From: CAJXZP01 sp963974475 | GTDB lineage: Bacteria > Bacteroidota > Bacteroidia > Flavobacteriales_G > Salibacteraceae | DNA length: 64,000 nucleotides | Assembly (NCBI GenBank): GCA_963974475.1 | Contig: CAXBCR010000018.1 | Coordinates: 5,844-69,843 of the forward strand | Reading direction: 5' to 3' | Shown: positions 50,778-58,352 of the stretch, one piece after another | Layout of the letters: each line of letters starts with the position of its first letter | Numbering within the stretch: position 1 is the first letter of the stretch | Program-made: the position numbers and the translations under genes | The notes under the pieces: generated by a model | Told to the model about the DNA's origin: nothing | Seen by the model: only the letters and a program-made list of their open reading frames with translations | Databases searched by the model: none

Positions 50778-52943
50778 ATGGAAACAAATAGGCTATACAA
50801 CATACTAGGAATTTACGGCAACGGACTGGTAAATAGTTATTCCCAAATTTTGTTTTCCAACAACAAAGTGCTTGCGTGGTTGTTAATCATCATAAGTTTT
50901 TTTGATGTGGGTGCTGGGTTTAGCGGGGTTTTGGCGGTGCTTATTTCGCAAATCACTGCCAGCCTTTTCAATTTTAATAAAGAGTTAATTGAAGATGGTG
51001 CCTACACCTACAATTCTTTAATGGTGGGTATCGCCTTGGGCATGTTTTATGATTTCAACATGTCATTTTTCGTCTTGTTGGCCATCACATCCATTCTTAC
51101 TTTATTTCTAACGGTTTGGTTCATCATCACGCTTTCTAAAAAAGGATTGCCCTTTTTAAGTATGCCGTTTTTGGTGGGGATTTGGATTATTATTTTGGGT
51201 GCCAATAATTTTTCAGCTTTAGAATTAAATGTCAAGCAAGGTATTTCACTTGCACACAATTTCCCAGGTTTATTTGAATCCGTAACCAATGGTATAAGTA
51301 TCCTTCCCTTTGCGGATGTTATCAAAATGTACTTCCGCTCTTTAGGCGCTATTTTCTTTCAATACAATGATTTAGCTGGATTAATCATCGCCATTGGAAT
51401 TTTGGTTTATTCGCGTATAGCATTCGGTTTGTCGTTGTTTGGCTTTAGTATTGGATTTGGATTTTACGCCTACTTTGGGGGTGATTTTTCCCAATTAATC
51501 TATTCGTATATTGGGTTTAATTTCATTTTAACTGCCATTGCTTTAGGCGGGTTCTTTGTAGTGCCATCTCGGAAATCTTATTTCTTGTTACTGTTTACAA
51601 TTCCGGTCATTGCGCTGCTTATTAGTGCGCTACACACGTTGTTTTCATATTTTCATTTACCGTTATATTCATTACCGTTCAATATTGTAACGTTATTGTT
51701 TTTGGCCGCTATGGCTACTCGGCACAAGGCTTCAGGAATTGTATTGGTAACACTGCAACAGTTTTCGCCCGAAAAAAATCATTACAAATATTTGAACGCG
51801 GTTAAACGATTTAGCAACAATACGTATTATTATTTAGGGCTTCCCGTAATGGGGAAATGGAGTGTGAGTCAAGGTTACGATGGTGAAATTACACATAAAG
51901 GGGAGTGGCAACACGCCTTAGATTTTGATGTAGTGGATGAGGCACAAAGCACGTATGCCCAACCGGGTACGCAATTGAAAGATTATTACTGTTATGATTT
52001 ACCCGTTATTGCCCCGGGAAATGGATATGTTACGGAGATTTTAAATGGAATAAAGGACAATGAAATAAATCAGGTGGACCTGGAAAATAATTGGGGTAAC
52101 ACCATCATTATTAAACATGGCGAAGGGTTTTATAGTAAACTTTCGCATTTAAAAATGGATTCTATTGCCGTTGCTATAGGCGACTATGTAACCAAAGGTC
52201 AGGTGGTTGCCATGTGCGGAAGTTCAGGTCGTTCGCCAGAGCCTCATTTGCATTTTCAGTTGCAAACCACTCCGTTTATTGGGTCTAAAACTATTCCGTA
52301 CCCATTGGCGTATTATTTATCTCAAAAAGGCGATAAGGTCAAATTTAATCAGTTTGACGTGCCCAAAGAGAATGAGCAAGTATTCAATGTGCAAACCACT
52401 AAATTGCTTACCGATGCATTTCATTTTGTACCGGGCAAAACCATGCTATTGATGGATGGACAAGAGAAATTGAAGTGGGAAATTTTTGTGGATTCCGTAA
52501 ATAGAACCTACATCTATTGCCATAAAACCAAGAGTACGGCTTATTTCGTAAACAACGGAACCGTGTTTTATTTCACTGATTTCTATGGTAAAACGGGTAG
52601 TGTGCTCCATCATTTTTACTACGGAGCGCAAAAGGTACTGTTGGGATATTATAAAAACATTGCGCTAGATGATGAAATTATGATTGACGGGTTTTTTAAT
52701 AAACTAATTACCGGAATTCATGATTTTACAGCCCCATTTTTTCACTATTGTAAGGTGAAATATCAGATTGAATTTACGGGATGTGATAGTGAGCATCAGC
52801 CGGAAGAAATTGATTTTAATTCAAAATGTGTCGCTACTTTGGGTAATCGCATTTATGAGCAATTTAATTACTCATTTAAATTGAAAGAAGGTAAAATTCA
52901 TTCGTTTACCATTAACAAGACTAAAACTATTTTATGCAAATAA
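50778..52943 (+). CDS. Urea-transporter domain fused to M23 metallopeptidase
   Basis: 721 residues. Residues 10-325 are a urea transporter (UT) fold with about ten membrane segments (YNILGIYGNGLVNSYSQILF, INNPNVWALIL-like DGAYTYNSLMVGIALGMFYD, LPFLSMPFLVGIWIII). Residues 350-560 are a LytM/M23 domain with zinc ligands in EWQHALDFD (His379, Asp382) and EPHLHFQ (HxH about 490). A beta-rich C-terminal domain follows. Start at METNRLYN (50778) is preferred to TTG 50754. M23 enzymes cut peptidoglycan cross-links. The combination points to moving a small amide-like solute and remodelling the wall for the barrel encoded next. Confidence 0.85.
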   Translation: METNRLYNILGIYGNGLVNSYSQILFSNNKVLAWLLIIISFFDVGAGFSGVLAVLISQITASLFNFNKELIEDGAYTYNSLMVGIALGMFYDFNMSFFVLLAITSILTLFLTVWFIITLSKKGLPFLSMPFLVGIWIIILGANNFSALELNVKQGISLAHNFPGLFESVTNGISILPFADVIKMYFRSLGAIFFQYNDLAGLIIAIGILVYSRIAFGLSLFGFSIGFGFYAYFGGDFSQLIYSYIGFNFILTAIALGGFFVVPSRKSYFLLLFTIPVIALLISALHTLFSYFHLPLYSLPFNIVTLLFLAAMATRHKASGIVLVTLQQFSPEKNHYKYLNAVKRFSNNTYYYLGLPVMGKWSVSQGYDGEITHKGEWQHALDFDVVDEAQSTYAQPGTQLKDYYCYDLPVIAPGNGYVTEILNGIKDNEINQVDLENNWGNTIIIKHGEGFYSKLSHLKMDSIAVAIGDYVTKGQVVAMCGSSGRSPEPHLHFQLQTTPFIGSKTIPYPLAYYLSQKGDKVKFNQFDVPKENEQVFNVQTTKLLTDAFHFVPGKTMLLMDGQEKLKWEIFVDSVNRTYIYCHKTKSTAYFVNNGTVFYFTDFYGKTGSVLHHFYYGAQKVLLGYYKNIALDDEIMIDGFFNKLITGIHDFTAPFFHYCKVKYQIEFTGCDSEHQPEEIDFNSKCVATLGNRIYEQFNYSFKLKEGKIHSFTINKTKTILCK

Positions 52944-54253
52944 TACAGGTACCAATAATGGTTCTTAAAGGAGCATTTTTATGGCTATTATTTTCTTTAA
53001 GTATTTATGCCACCGCGCAAGAAAGCTATAATAAAGTAGATTCAACCACCTATAATTTATATGCGGCCAAACAATGGAAAGAGCTGACGAATTACGGAAA
53101 ACAGAACGAACTAGATTACTACTATTTTAACGTTAGAATGGGGGAGGCTAGTTTCCAATTGAAACGCTACCTTGACGCTGAAAAGTACTTTTCAAAAGCC
53201 ATTGCCAACAACGGCACCGAATACGTGAAATCGTATTTGTTTTGGACTTATTTATACATGGGAGAGCGTGATTTAGCCGAACTGGTATTTGACGATTTGG
53301 AGGCGCAAACGCAAAAGGATATTGGGTACACTAGAGAAACCATTGAGCAAGTTTACTTGGAAGGAGGAATAAAAAGCTCATCGGTAGATACTGTGGGGAC
53401 CTTGTATTACGGGACATTATTCTTGAAACACAGAATAGGCAAAAAGGTTCGGATGAATTATGCGTACACGCCATTCAGTTTAAAATCTTCTATTTTTGAA
53501 GCCAAGAATAATCAGTTTAATGTATTTGGGAGTTACCTGTTAAACAAGAAATCGGTGATTAGCGCAGGGGGCATGTTTTCAAGAATAAATTTCATCGAAA
53601 ACTATACGAATGAAGATGTGCCTACCAACCAGAATTTCTTGATTACCGATGAGGTAACGGATGGTACTAGAAAGTTTTCGGCTAATAGTTATTACCTGCA
53701 TTATTATTACCGAATGAATCGATGGAAATTTAACGTGAATTTAAATTATACCACACAAAATGTGGTGGTTAAAAATTCATTAATCACAAAAACTCGATTT
53801 AGGTTAAACGATTTTCCGCTGCAAGACCAAGTGCAAACTACCGACACCACCACCTCCGAGAGTGCTTTAATTCCTTCGGTAGGAGTGAAATATGCGCCCT
53901 CTTTTTTAAAGGATAGGGTGTCTATTGGGGTCGATGTTTTTGGAATTTCGTCTTCCAATTATCAAGACTTGGAAGTCGTCATAAAACCATCTATTAATGT
54001 GTTGATTACCGATAAAATATGGATTAAAGCTTCTTATTTCGAGGTTAGTGAACGTCTGTTTTCGGATTATACAACCGGTATATTTTATAACACCAATCAA
54101 CCGACAAAACGTTTTCAATCGACTTTGAGTTACATGATTTCACCAAAATTTATTATTAAAGGAACGTATATTTATGAAAACGTAATCAACAACTATTACG
54201 GATTTACCTATCAATTAAATTCAGCCTTTTTGGGGCTACAAATCAATTTATAA
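52934..54253 (+). CDS. YaiO-like TPR/outer membrane beta-barrel protein
   Basis: 439 residues. A signal peptide ends near IYATAQE; start at 52934 overlaps the previous gene by 10 nt, and ATG 52958 (MVLKGAFLW) is an alternative with a tidier signal. Residues 35-140 have TPR-like helices (YYYFNVRMGEASFQLKRYLD, AEKYFSKAIANNG). From about 160 on, long amphipathic beta-strands (FNVFGSYLLNKKSVISAGGM, YYLHYYYRMNRWKFNVNLNY) continue to the end LGLQINL, typical of a 12-14 strand outer membrane barrel. It resembles YaiO-type proteins. Confidence 0.78.
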   Translation: MQIIQVPIMVLKGAFLWLLFSLSIYATAQESYNKVDSTTYNLYAAKQWKELTNYGKQNELDYYYFNVRMGEASFQLKRYLDAEKYFSKAIANNGTEYVKSYLFWTYLYMGERDLAELVFDDLEAQTQKDIGYTRETIEQVYLEGGIKSSSVDTVGTLYYGTLFLKHRIGKKVRMNYAYTPFSLKSSIFEAKNNQFNVFGSYLLNKKSVISAGGMFSRINFIENYTNEDVPTNQNFLITDEVTDGTRKFSANSYYLHYYYRMNRWKFNVNLNYTTQNVVVKNSLITKTRFRLNDFPLQDQVQTTDTTTSESALIPSVGVKYAPSFLKDRVSIGVDVFGISSSNYQDLEVVIKPSINVLITDKIWIKASYFEVSERLFSDYTTGIFYNTNQPTKRFQSTLSYMISPKFIIKGTYIYENVINNYYGFTYQLNSAFLGLQINL

Positions 54254-54262
54254 TACACCACC

Positions 54263-54865
54263 ATGAAAAACACACTGCTCGTATTATTTGTATTTCTATT
54301 GTCAAACCTAGCGTTTGCGCAAACCAAAGAATCCATTGCTTTTCAAAAGAGTTATGAGTACGAATATAACTTGGATTATACAAAAGCCATTTCATCTTTA
54401 GCTAGCGTATACTCTTCTGATTCGTATGCGCAAAACCTGCGTTTGGGATGGTTAAATTACATGAATGCCGATTACATTAAATCTAAAACCTATTATGAAA
54501 ACGCCATCAAGGCAAATCCTAAATCTATTGAAGCAAGATTAGGTTTAGCCAATCCATTGGCAGCTCTGCAAAATTGGGATGAGGTTATTCGTTTGTACGA
54601 GGAGATTTTGAAAATGTCGGAAAATCATTTTGTAACCAATTACCGATTGGCGTACATCTATTACGATAAAAAGAAATTTGAGAAAGCCAATGAATATGCC
54701 TCCAAAGTGGCCGTATTTTATCCATTCAATTACGAAAACAACCTGTTATTGGGTAAGATTAATATTAGCTTGGGCAACATTACTATAGCGAAGGCGTATT
54801 TGAATTTGGCGTTGAATTATAGTCCAGATTCCGAAGAAGTTATCGCTTTGCTTAAGGTGTTGTAA
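54263..54865 (+). CDS. Exported TPR protein
   Basis: 200 residues with signal peptide MKNTLLVLFVFLLSNLAFAQ. Residues 30-195 are four to five TPRs (YEYNLDYTKAISSLASVYSS, LGWLNYMNADYIKSKTYYEN, LAALQNWDEVIRLYEEILKM, LAYIYYDKKKFEKANEYASK, LGKINISLGNITIAKAYLNL). It starts 9 nt after the barrel gene and is followed by a strong terminator, so it is the last gene of the operon. It probably scaffolds the barrel or M23 protein in the periplasm. Confidence 0.82.
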   Translation: MKNTLLVLFVFLLSNLAFAQTKESIAFQKSYEYEYNLDYTKAISSLASVYSSDSYAQNLRLGWLNYMNADYIKSKTYYENAIKANPKSIEARLGLANPLAALQNWDEVIRLYEEILKMSENHFVTNYRLAYIYYDKKKFEKANEYASKVAVFYPFNYENNLLLGKINISLGNITIAKAYLNLALNYSPDSEEVIALLKVL

Positions 54866-54893
54866 GAACGGATAAAAATATTGAATACGATTT

Positions 54894-54921
54894 AAAAAGC
54901 CTTTTGATGAAGGCTTTTTTT
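54894..54921 (+). terminator. Terminator of the PqqD/ATP-grasp operon
   Basis: Stem AAAAAGCCTT / AAGGCTTTTT with loop TTGATG and further T, 29 nt past the TPR gene. Confidence 0.85.
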
Positions 54922-55035
54922 ATGGCTCAATTGCGGGAAATGGGGAAATAAAAAAAGGGACACACCCGTCAAACGTTTGTATCCCTCTTCATTGATTTGG
55001 TTTTCAAATATTATGTACCACCTGCATGGCTAAAC

Positions 55036-55638
55036 TTATATTTTAGCGTCTAATTCCATGCTGATGCTAATAGTTACTTCGTCACCTACCACTGAGGTAG
55101 CTGCCCAACTTCCGGTGCCTACTTCATAATCGGTACGGTCTAATGCGGTTTTGATGGAAACCCCTAAAATTTCGTATCCTTCTTTCCAAGGGTTAGCCAT
55201 TCTACCGGTTACTTTTAATGGAAGAGTGATTGTTTTGGTCACGCCTCTCATGGTTAATTTTCCGGTCACTGTAAATTCATTGTCAGATACTTTGGTGAAT
55301 CCAGTAGATACAAATTTGATGGTTGGATATTTTTCAGCCGCAAAAAAGTCTTCACTTTGTAAGTGGTGGTCTCTTTCTTCATCATCTGTACTGATACTAT
55401 TTACTTGGATTTCAAAACTAACTTTACTTCCTTTTAAATCAGATGGGTCAAATACCACATCTCCGCTAAAGTTTTTGAATTTACCCGTTACCGCAGAAAA
55501 GAAATGGTCGATAGAAAAATTTACCGATGCGTGCGATTTGTCTACATTCCAGTTTTTTGCTTTTTGCGCTTGTAATGTTAAGCTTGATGCAAACACTAAT
55601 ATTAATCCTAGTCCAATACTTTTAAATCCTTTTTTCAT
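55036..55638 (-). CDS. YceI family protein (periplasmic)
   Basis: 200 residues with signal peptide ending LTLQAQK. A clear YceI barrel: WNVDKSHASVNFSIDHFFSA, VTGKFKNFSGDVVFDPSD, DHHLQSEDFFAAEKYPTIKF, GKLTMRGVTKTITLPLKVTG and SISMELDAKI. It is secreted without lipidation, unlike the YceI lipoprotein at 15 kb. Monocistronic. Confidence 0.93.
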   Translation of the reverse strand: MKKGFKSIGLGLILVFASSLTLQAQKAKNWNVDKSHASVNFSIDHFFSAVTGKFKNFSGDVVFDPSDLKGSKVSFEIQVNSISTDDEERDHHLQSEDFFAAEKYPTIKFVSTGFTKVSDNEFTVTGKLTMRGVTKTITLPLKVTGRMANPWKEGYEILGVSIKTALDRTDYEVGTGSWAATSVVGDEVTISISMELDAKI

Positions 55639-55754
55639 CTTTATGTTTTTTTGTTGTTTGGTGTAATAGTCGAATGGATTTTCAATTCCTTACAAAAAAA
55701 ATGAAATAAATTTTAAGTGATTGTATGTCAATGGTTTTGGTGGATGCTATAACT

Positions 55755-55826
55755 AGAATACCTCTCCGTTGGTGGTAGTCTTTTGTAATAAAGTCATATA
55801 TTTGCCACCTACTGAAGAGGTATTCT
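55755..55826. repeat. Long inverted repeat
   Basis: AGAATACCTCT (55755-55765) pairs exactly with AGAGGTATTCT (55816-55826); inside, GGTGG pairs with CCACC. The loop is about 30 nt. Could be a small mobile palindromic element. Confidence 0.65.
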
Positions 55827-56064
55827 GTGCCACTTCCACGGAATTGGGATGCGTCCTGATTCAACTTATGTACAAGGGATATTTAATAAATACGCTCTCA
55901 GTGACTGGGAAAACGCTTTGTTACTTATCCTTTTTTTTATGGCATAAAAAAGGGCTACAGATTTTATTTCCGCAGCTGAGATATGTGTTATTGACCTATT
56001 TATTCCCAACATCTTCAAATAATTTCACGATAAATAATATGGTATGCTGAATTATTAAAACTAC

Positions 56065-56314
56065 CAGAAGTTGCTACTCCGTAGGAGTAAAACCTTGGCA
56101 AAAAGGGATATGTTTTAAAAAGCTGCGAAAAACAAACCAATGGCATTGTAGGTGTCGCTCCGCTGGAGCTTAAATTAAAATGCAAATTGATCGGTTATTG
56201 AGGTTTCGTCTCTACGAGACTAAAAAGGCGGTTGCAGAAGTTGCTACTCCGTAGGAGTAAAACCTCGGTAGAGAATATAGGTTTTTTTAATAAGCTCCGT
56301 AGGTGCGACACCCC
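56065..56314. repeat. Cluster of palindromic repeats
   Basis: A 31-bp exact direct repeat at 56065-56095 and 56235-56265 contains the palindrome TACTCCGTAGGAGTA. Between and beside them are GTCGCTCCGCTGGAGCTT (about 56153-56170), its inverted relative AAGCTCCGTAGGTGCGAC (about 56292-56309), and CGTCTCTACGAGAC (about 56207-56220). This resembles REP-type dispersed elements. Confidence 0.75.
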
Positions 56315-56391
56315 ATCGGTTAGCGAAAAAAAAACGAAATTATTTGTCAGGAATTCACAAGTTTCACGACTAATCCTAAAATTAGAATAAG

Positions 56392-56958
56392 ATGCGTAAA
56401 GATTTGATTGCTAACCAGGGTCGTAAAAAAAACAAACCATTCACCAAAGCGATTATGATTAGTCTGTTGGCTGGTTTTGTATTGACCTTATTTTCGTTTG
56501 TGAGGGTAGAAACCAAATCAGAAACCATTCATTTATTTAAGGTAGAGCGCAGTAAAGACCCCGATTTTTTGCGGTATGATGTGAATGTATTTGCCAATAA
56601 ATTGGATGTAAAAAACCCATTGCATATTTACTGGGTTAAACCTACCCAACACAATAAAGAGACTCCTTTAACATGGATTCAAAGAAACTATTCTTACGGC
56701 ATTGAGTATTTGAAAGTCAGTGATACCGAAGCCGAATTTCAATTTGTGTCCTACCACAAACGCACCTTTCAAATTAAAAAAGATGACGCCAATGTGTTTC
56801 GTGTATTTACCAAATCGGGGAATAAAGAAGTCATTGTAAATAGCATTTATATTCAAATAGATGGGGGTACATTTTGGTTTCCACAGATATCGCGTGTTGA
56901 ACTGCATTGTCAAAACCCGAATAGCCTAAAAGAGATGGTGGAAGTAATAAAACCGTGA
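56392..56958 (+). CDS. DUF4833 domain protein
   Basis: 188 residues with one N-terminal membrane helix (IMISLLAGFVLTLFSF). The body fits DUF4833: HLFKVERSKDPDFLRYDVN, LHIYWVKPTQHNKETPLTWI then QRNYSYGI, and VNSIYIQIDGGTFWFPQISR near the end. Function of the family is unknown; a periplasmic location is expected. Confidence 0.8.
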   Translation: MRKDLIANQGRKKNKPFTKAIMISLLAGFVLTLFSFVRVETKSETIHLFKVERSKDPDFLRYDVNVFANKLDVKNPLHIYWVKPTQHNKETPLTWIQRNYSYGIEYLKVSDTEAEFQFVSYHKRTFQIKKDDANVFRVFTKSGNKEVIVNSIYIQIDGGTFWFPQISRVELHCQNPNSLKEMVEVIKP

Positions 56959-57013
56959 GTTTGGTTAAGAATTAGTTACAATTGAAATAGGCCGAGTTCC
57001 TTTTTAAAATGTG

Positions 57014-57292
57014 CTATTTTGAGGCTAACTTTTCAATCAATTCAGCCTTAAACTCTTCCGATAATGTAGCGTTTTTTTGTTCTGGATTATGCTGTTGTTT
57101 TTTAATGCTTTCATCTATCAATGCCGATTCAACGCCATAGGCTTGGCATGTTTTACACATACTGGTATGCACCGATAGTTTTATTTTCTCGGTATAGGTA
57201 AGTTCCGTCACCAATTGTTTTTCAATCATTTCGGTAGCCACTTTACACGAAAATGTGGCCCAATTCAATAAATTTAATCCCTTCATACCCAA
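57014..57292 (-). CDS. Zinc-finger anti-sigma-like protein
   Basis: 92 residues. FSCKVATEMIEKQL and KLSVHTSMCKTCQAYGVE give the C...HxxxCxxC zinc-binding pattern of ZAS anti-sigma factors, without a membrane helix; the C-terminus is charged and helical. It overlaps the sigma gene by 10 nt on the same strand, the usual sigma/anti-sigma arrangement. A second Met two residues in (57286) could be the start. Confidence 0.75.
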   Translation of the reverse strand: MGMKGLNLLNWATFSCKVATEMIEKQLVTELTYTEKIKLSVHTSMCKTCQAYGVESALIDESIKKQQHNPEQKNATLSEEFKAELIEKLASK

Positions 57293-57831
57293 TTTTTATC
57301 TAAGCATATTTTTAACTGAAGCTTTGCACGATGAATCATCTGCCAATAATTAGACATGGAGATTCCTAATTCCTGACAAATTTCAGCGGGTTTTCTTTCT
57401 AAGGTGTATTTGGATAAAACCGACAAACGCCATTTTTCGGGTAAATTATCCATGCAGTTGGCTAAAGTCGCGTTAAAGTCGGCATTGTCAAGCAGGTGCG
57501 GCTCTTCACTCCATAAGTTTTCCGAAGGTTGATTTTTCCACGTTCCGTTTTCGGTAAATGAATCGGAAGAATCAGAAACACTATCCACTTTCATTTTTTG
57601 GCGGTAATGGTCCAATATTTTATTGTTTAAAATAGCAGTCAACCACGTTTTAGGAGCGCTTTTCCTTTCGTATTTCTTAAAAGATTGAAAAGCCGATAAA
57701 AAAGTTTCTTGAACTAAATCTTGCGCCACCTCTTTAGAGGAGGTTTTATAAAGCGCCCACGCATACAAATGGTCGCTATATTGATTCACCCAAGTAGAAA
57801 CAGCCGTGCTTGCTTCCTGATTTTTGTGCAT
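57283..57831 (-). CDS. ECF-type RNA polymerase sigma factor
   Basis: 182 residues. Region 2 (residues 15-85) has DHLYAWALYKTSSKEVAQDL, VQETFLSAFQSFKKYERKSA and PKTWLTAILNNKILDHYRQK. Region 4 (120-175) has CMDNLPEKWRLSVLSKYTLE and ICQELGISMSNYWQMIHRAK. It directs polymerase to a stress regulon, and is probably held by the overlapping zinc protein. Confidence 0.9.
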   Translation of the reverse strand: MHKNQEASTAVSTWVNQYSDHLYAWALYKTSSKEVAQDLVQETFLSAFQSFKKYERKSAPKTWLTAILNNKILDHYRQKMKVDSVSDSSDSFTENGTWKNQPSENLWSEEPHLLDNADFNATLANCMDNLPEKWRLSVLSKYTLERKPAEICQELGISMSNYWQMIHRAKLQLKICLDKNWV

Positions 57832-58352
57832 AGGTCAAAAGTATGGATTTATTGAAAGGGTAGGTTATCAAATATCCCTATATATTAATTGCTTTTCGGT
57901 ACGAAATAATGGGTGAGAAGGAAGTAACTCCAGACTTGCTTTTTATACGTTACCATCCTTTACGGTAATAATTCAATGCTGATTTTGCAATACGGGTAAC
58001 GCTAATGCAAAAAATAGACTGAAACTTCACTAAGGAATTTATTAATGCAATTTATCCGCTTTTTTTGCGCTAAGCTTTTATGGATTGACTTAACCTTAAA
58101 AAAATATTTTGAATGAGCTGGCCAGATTGGTTTTCTTCCAATAATGTTTTCTCCTCTTTGAAAGTCGTAGTAAATAACACGACTAGCCAACCTATAGATT
58201 TCTTTAAAATGGGGGCAAAGTGCTAGGATATGAAGCGTTTCCTTTAGAAGGCACCAGAATGGGTAATTATTTACAGAATATGTGTCTCTTTTCATTAGAC
58301 TCAATAGGTTAAGTTTCGCTAAATTTGAACCTTAACAAATACCGTATAAAAT
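57832..58352. other. 521-bp gene-free region including direct repeat A
   Basis: No supported gene. It contains direct repeat A (57954-58104) and the promoter region of the restriction-modification gene. A 100-codon frame on the minus strand (58002-58304) overlaps the repeat and has no recognisable features. Confidence 0.55.
57954..58104 (+). repeat. Direct repeat A (left flank of restriction-modification segment)
   Basis: About 150 bp beginning CATCCTTTACGG, nearly identical to 63226-63376 (constant offset of 5272). Only about fifteen scattered differences are visible, all substitutions. It includes an imperfect inverted repeat GCTAATGCAAAAAA ... TTTTTTTGCGCTAAGC. Confidence 0.85.

Larger units (their letters stand above)
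55639..56391. other. 753-bp gene-free region rich in palindromes
   Basis: No convincing gene. It contains a long inverted repeat (55755-55826) and a cluster of short CTCCGTAGGAG-type palindromes (56065-56314), described separately. Confidence 0.65.

Noticed and set aside
55151..55666. 171-codon plus-strand frame over the YceI gene
   Set aside because: Antisense shadow; the YceI product on the minus strand is unmistakable.
55769..56050. 93-codon frame in the palindrome-rich region
   Set aside because: Runs through the loop and arm of the inverted repeat and shows no protein features.
58002..58304. 100-codon minus-strand frame next to the type IIG gene
   Set aside because: It covers half of direct repeat A and has no recognisable motif; repeat B with the same sequence does not keep a comparable frame in its own flank.
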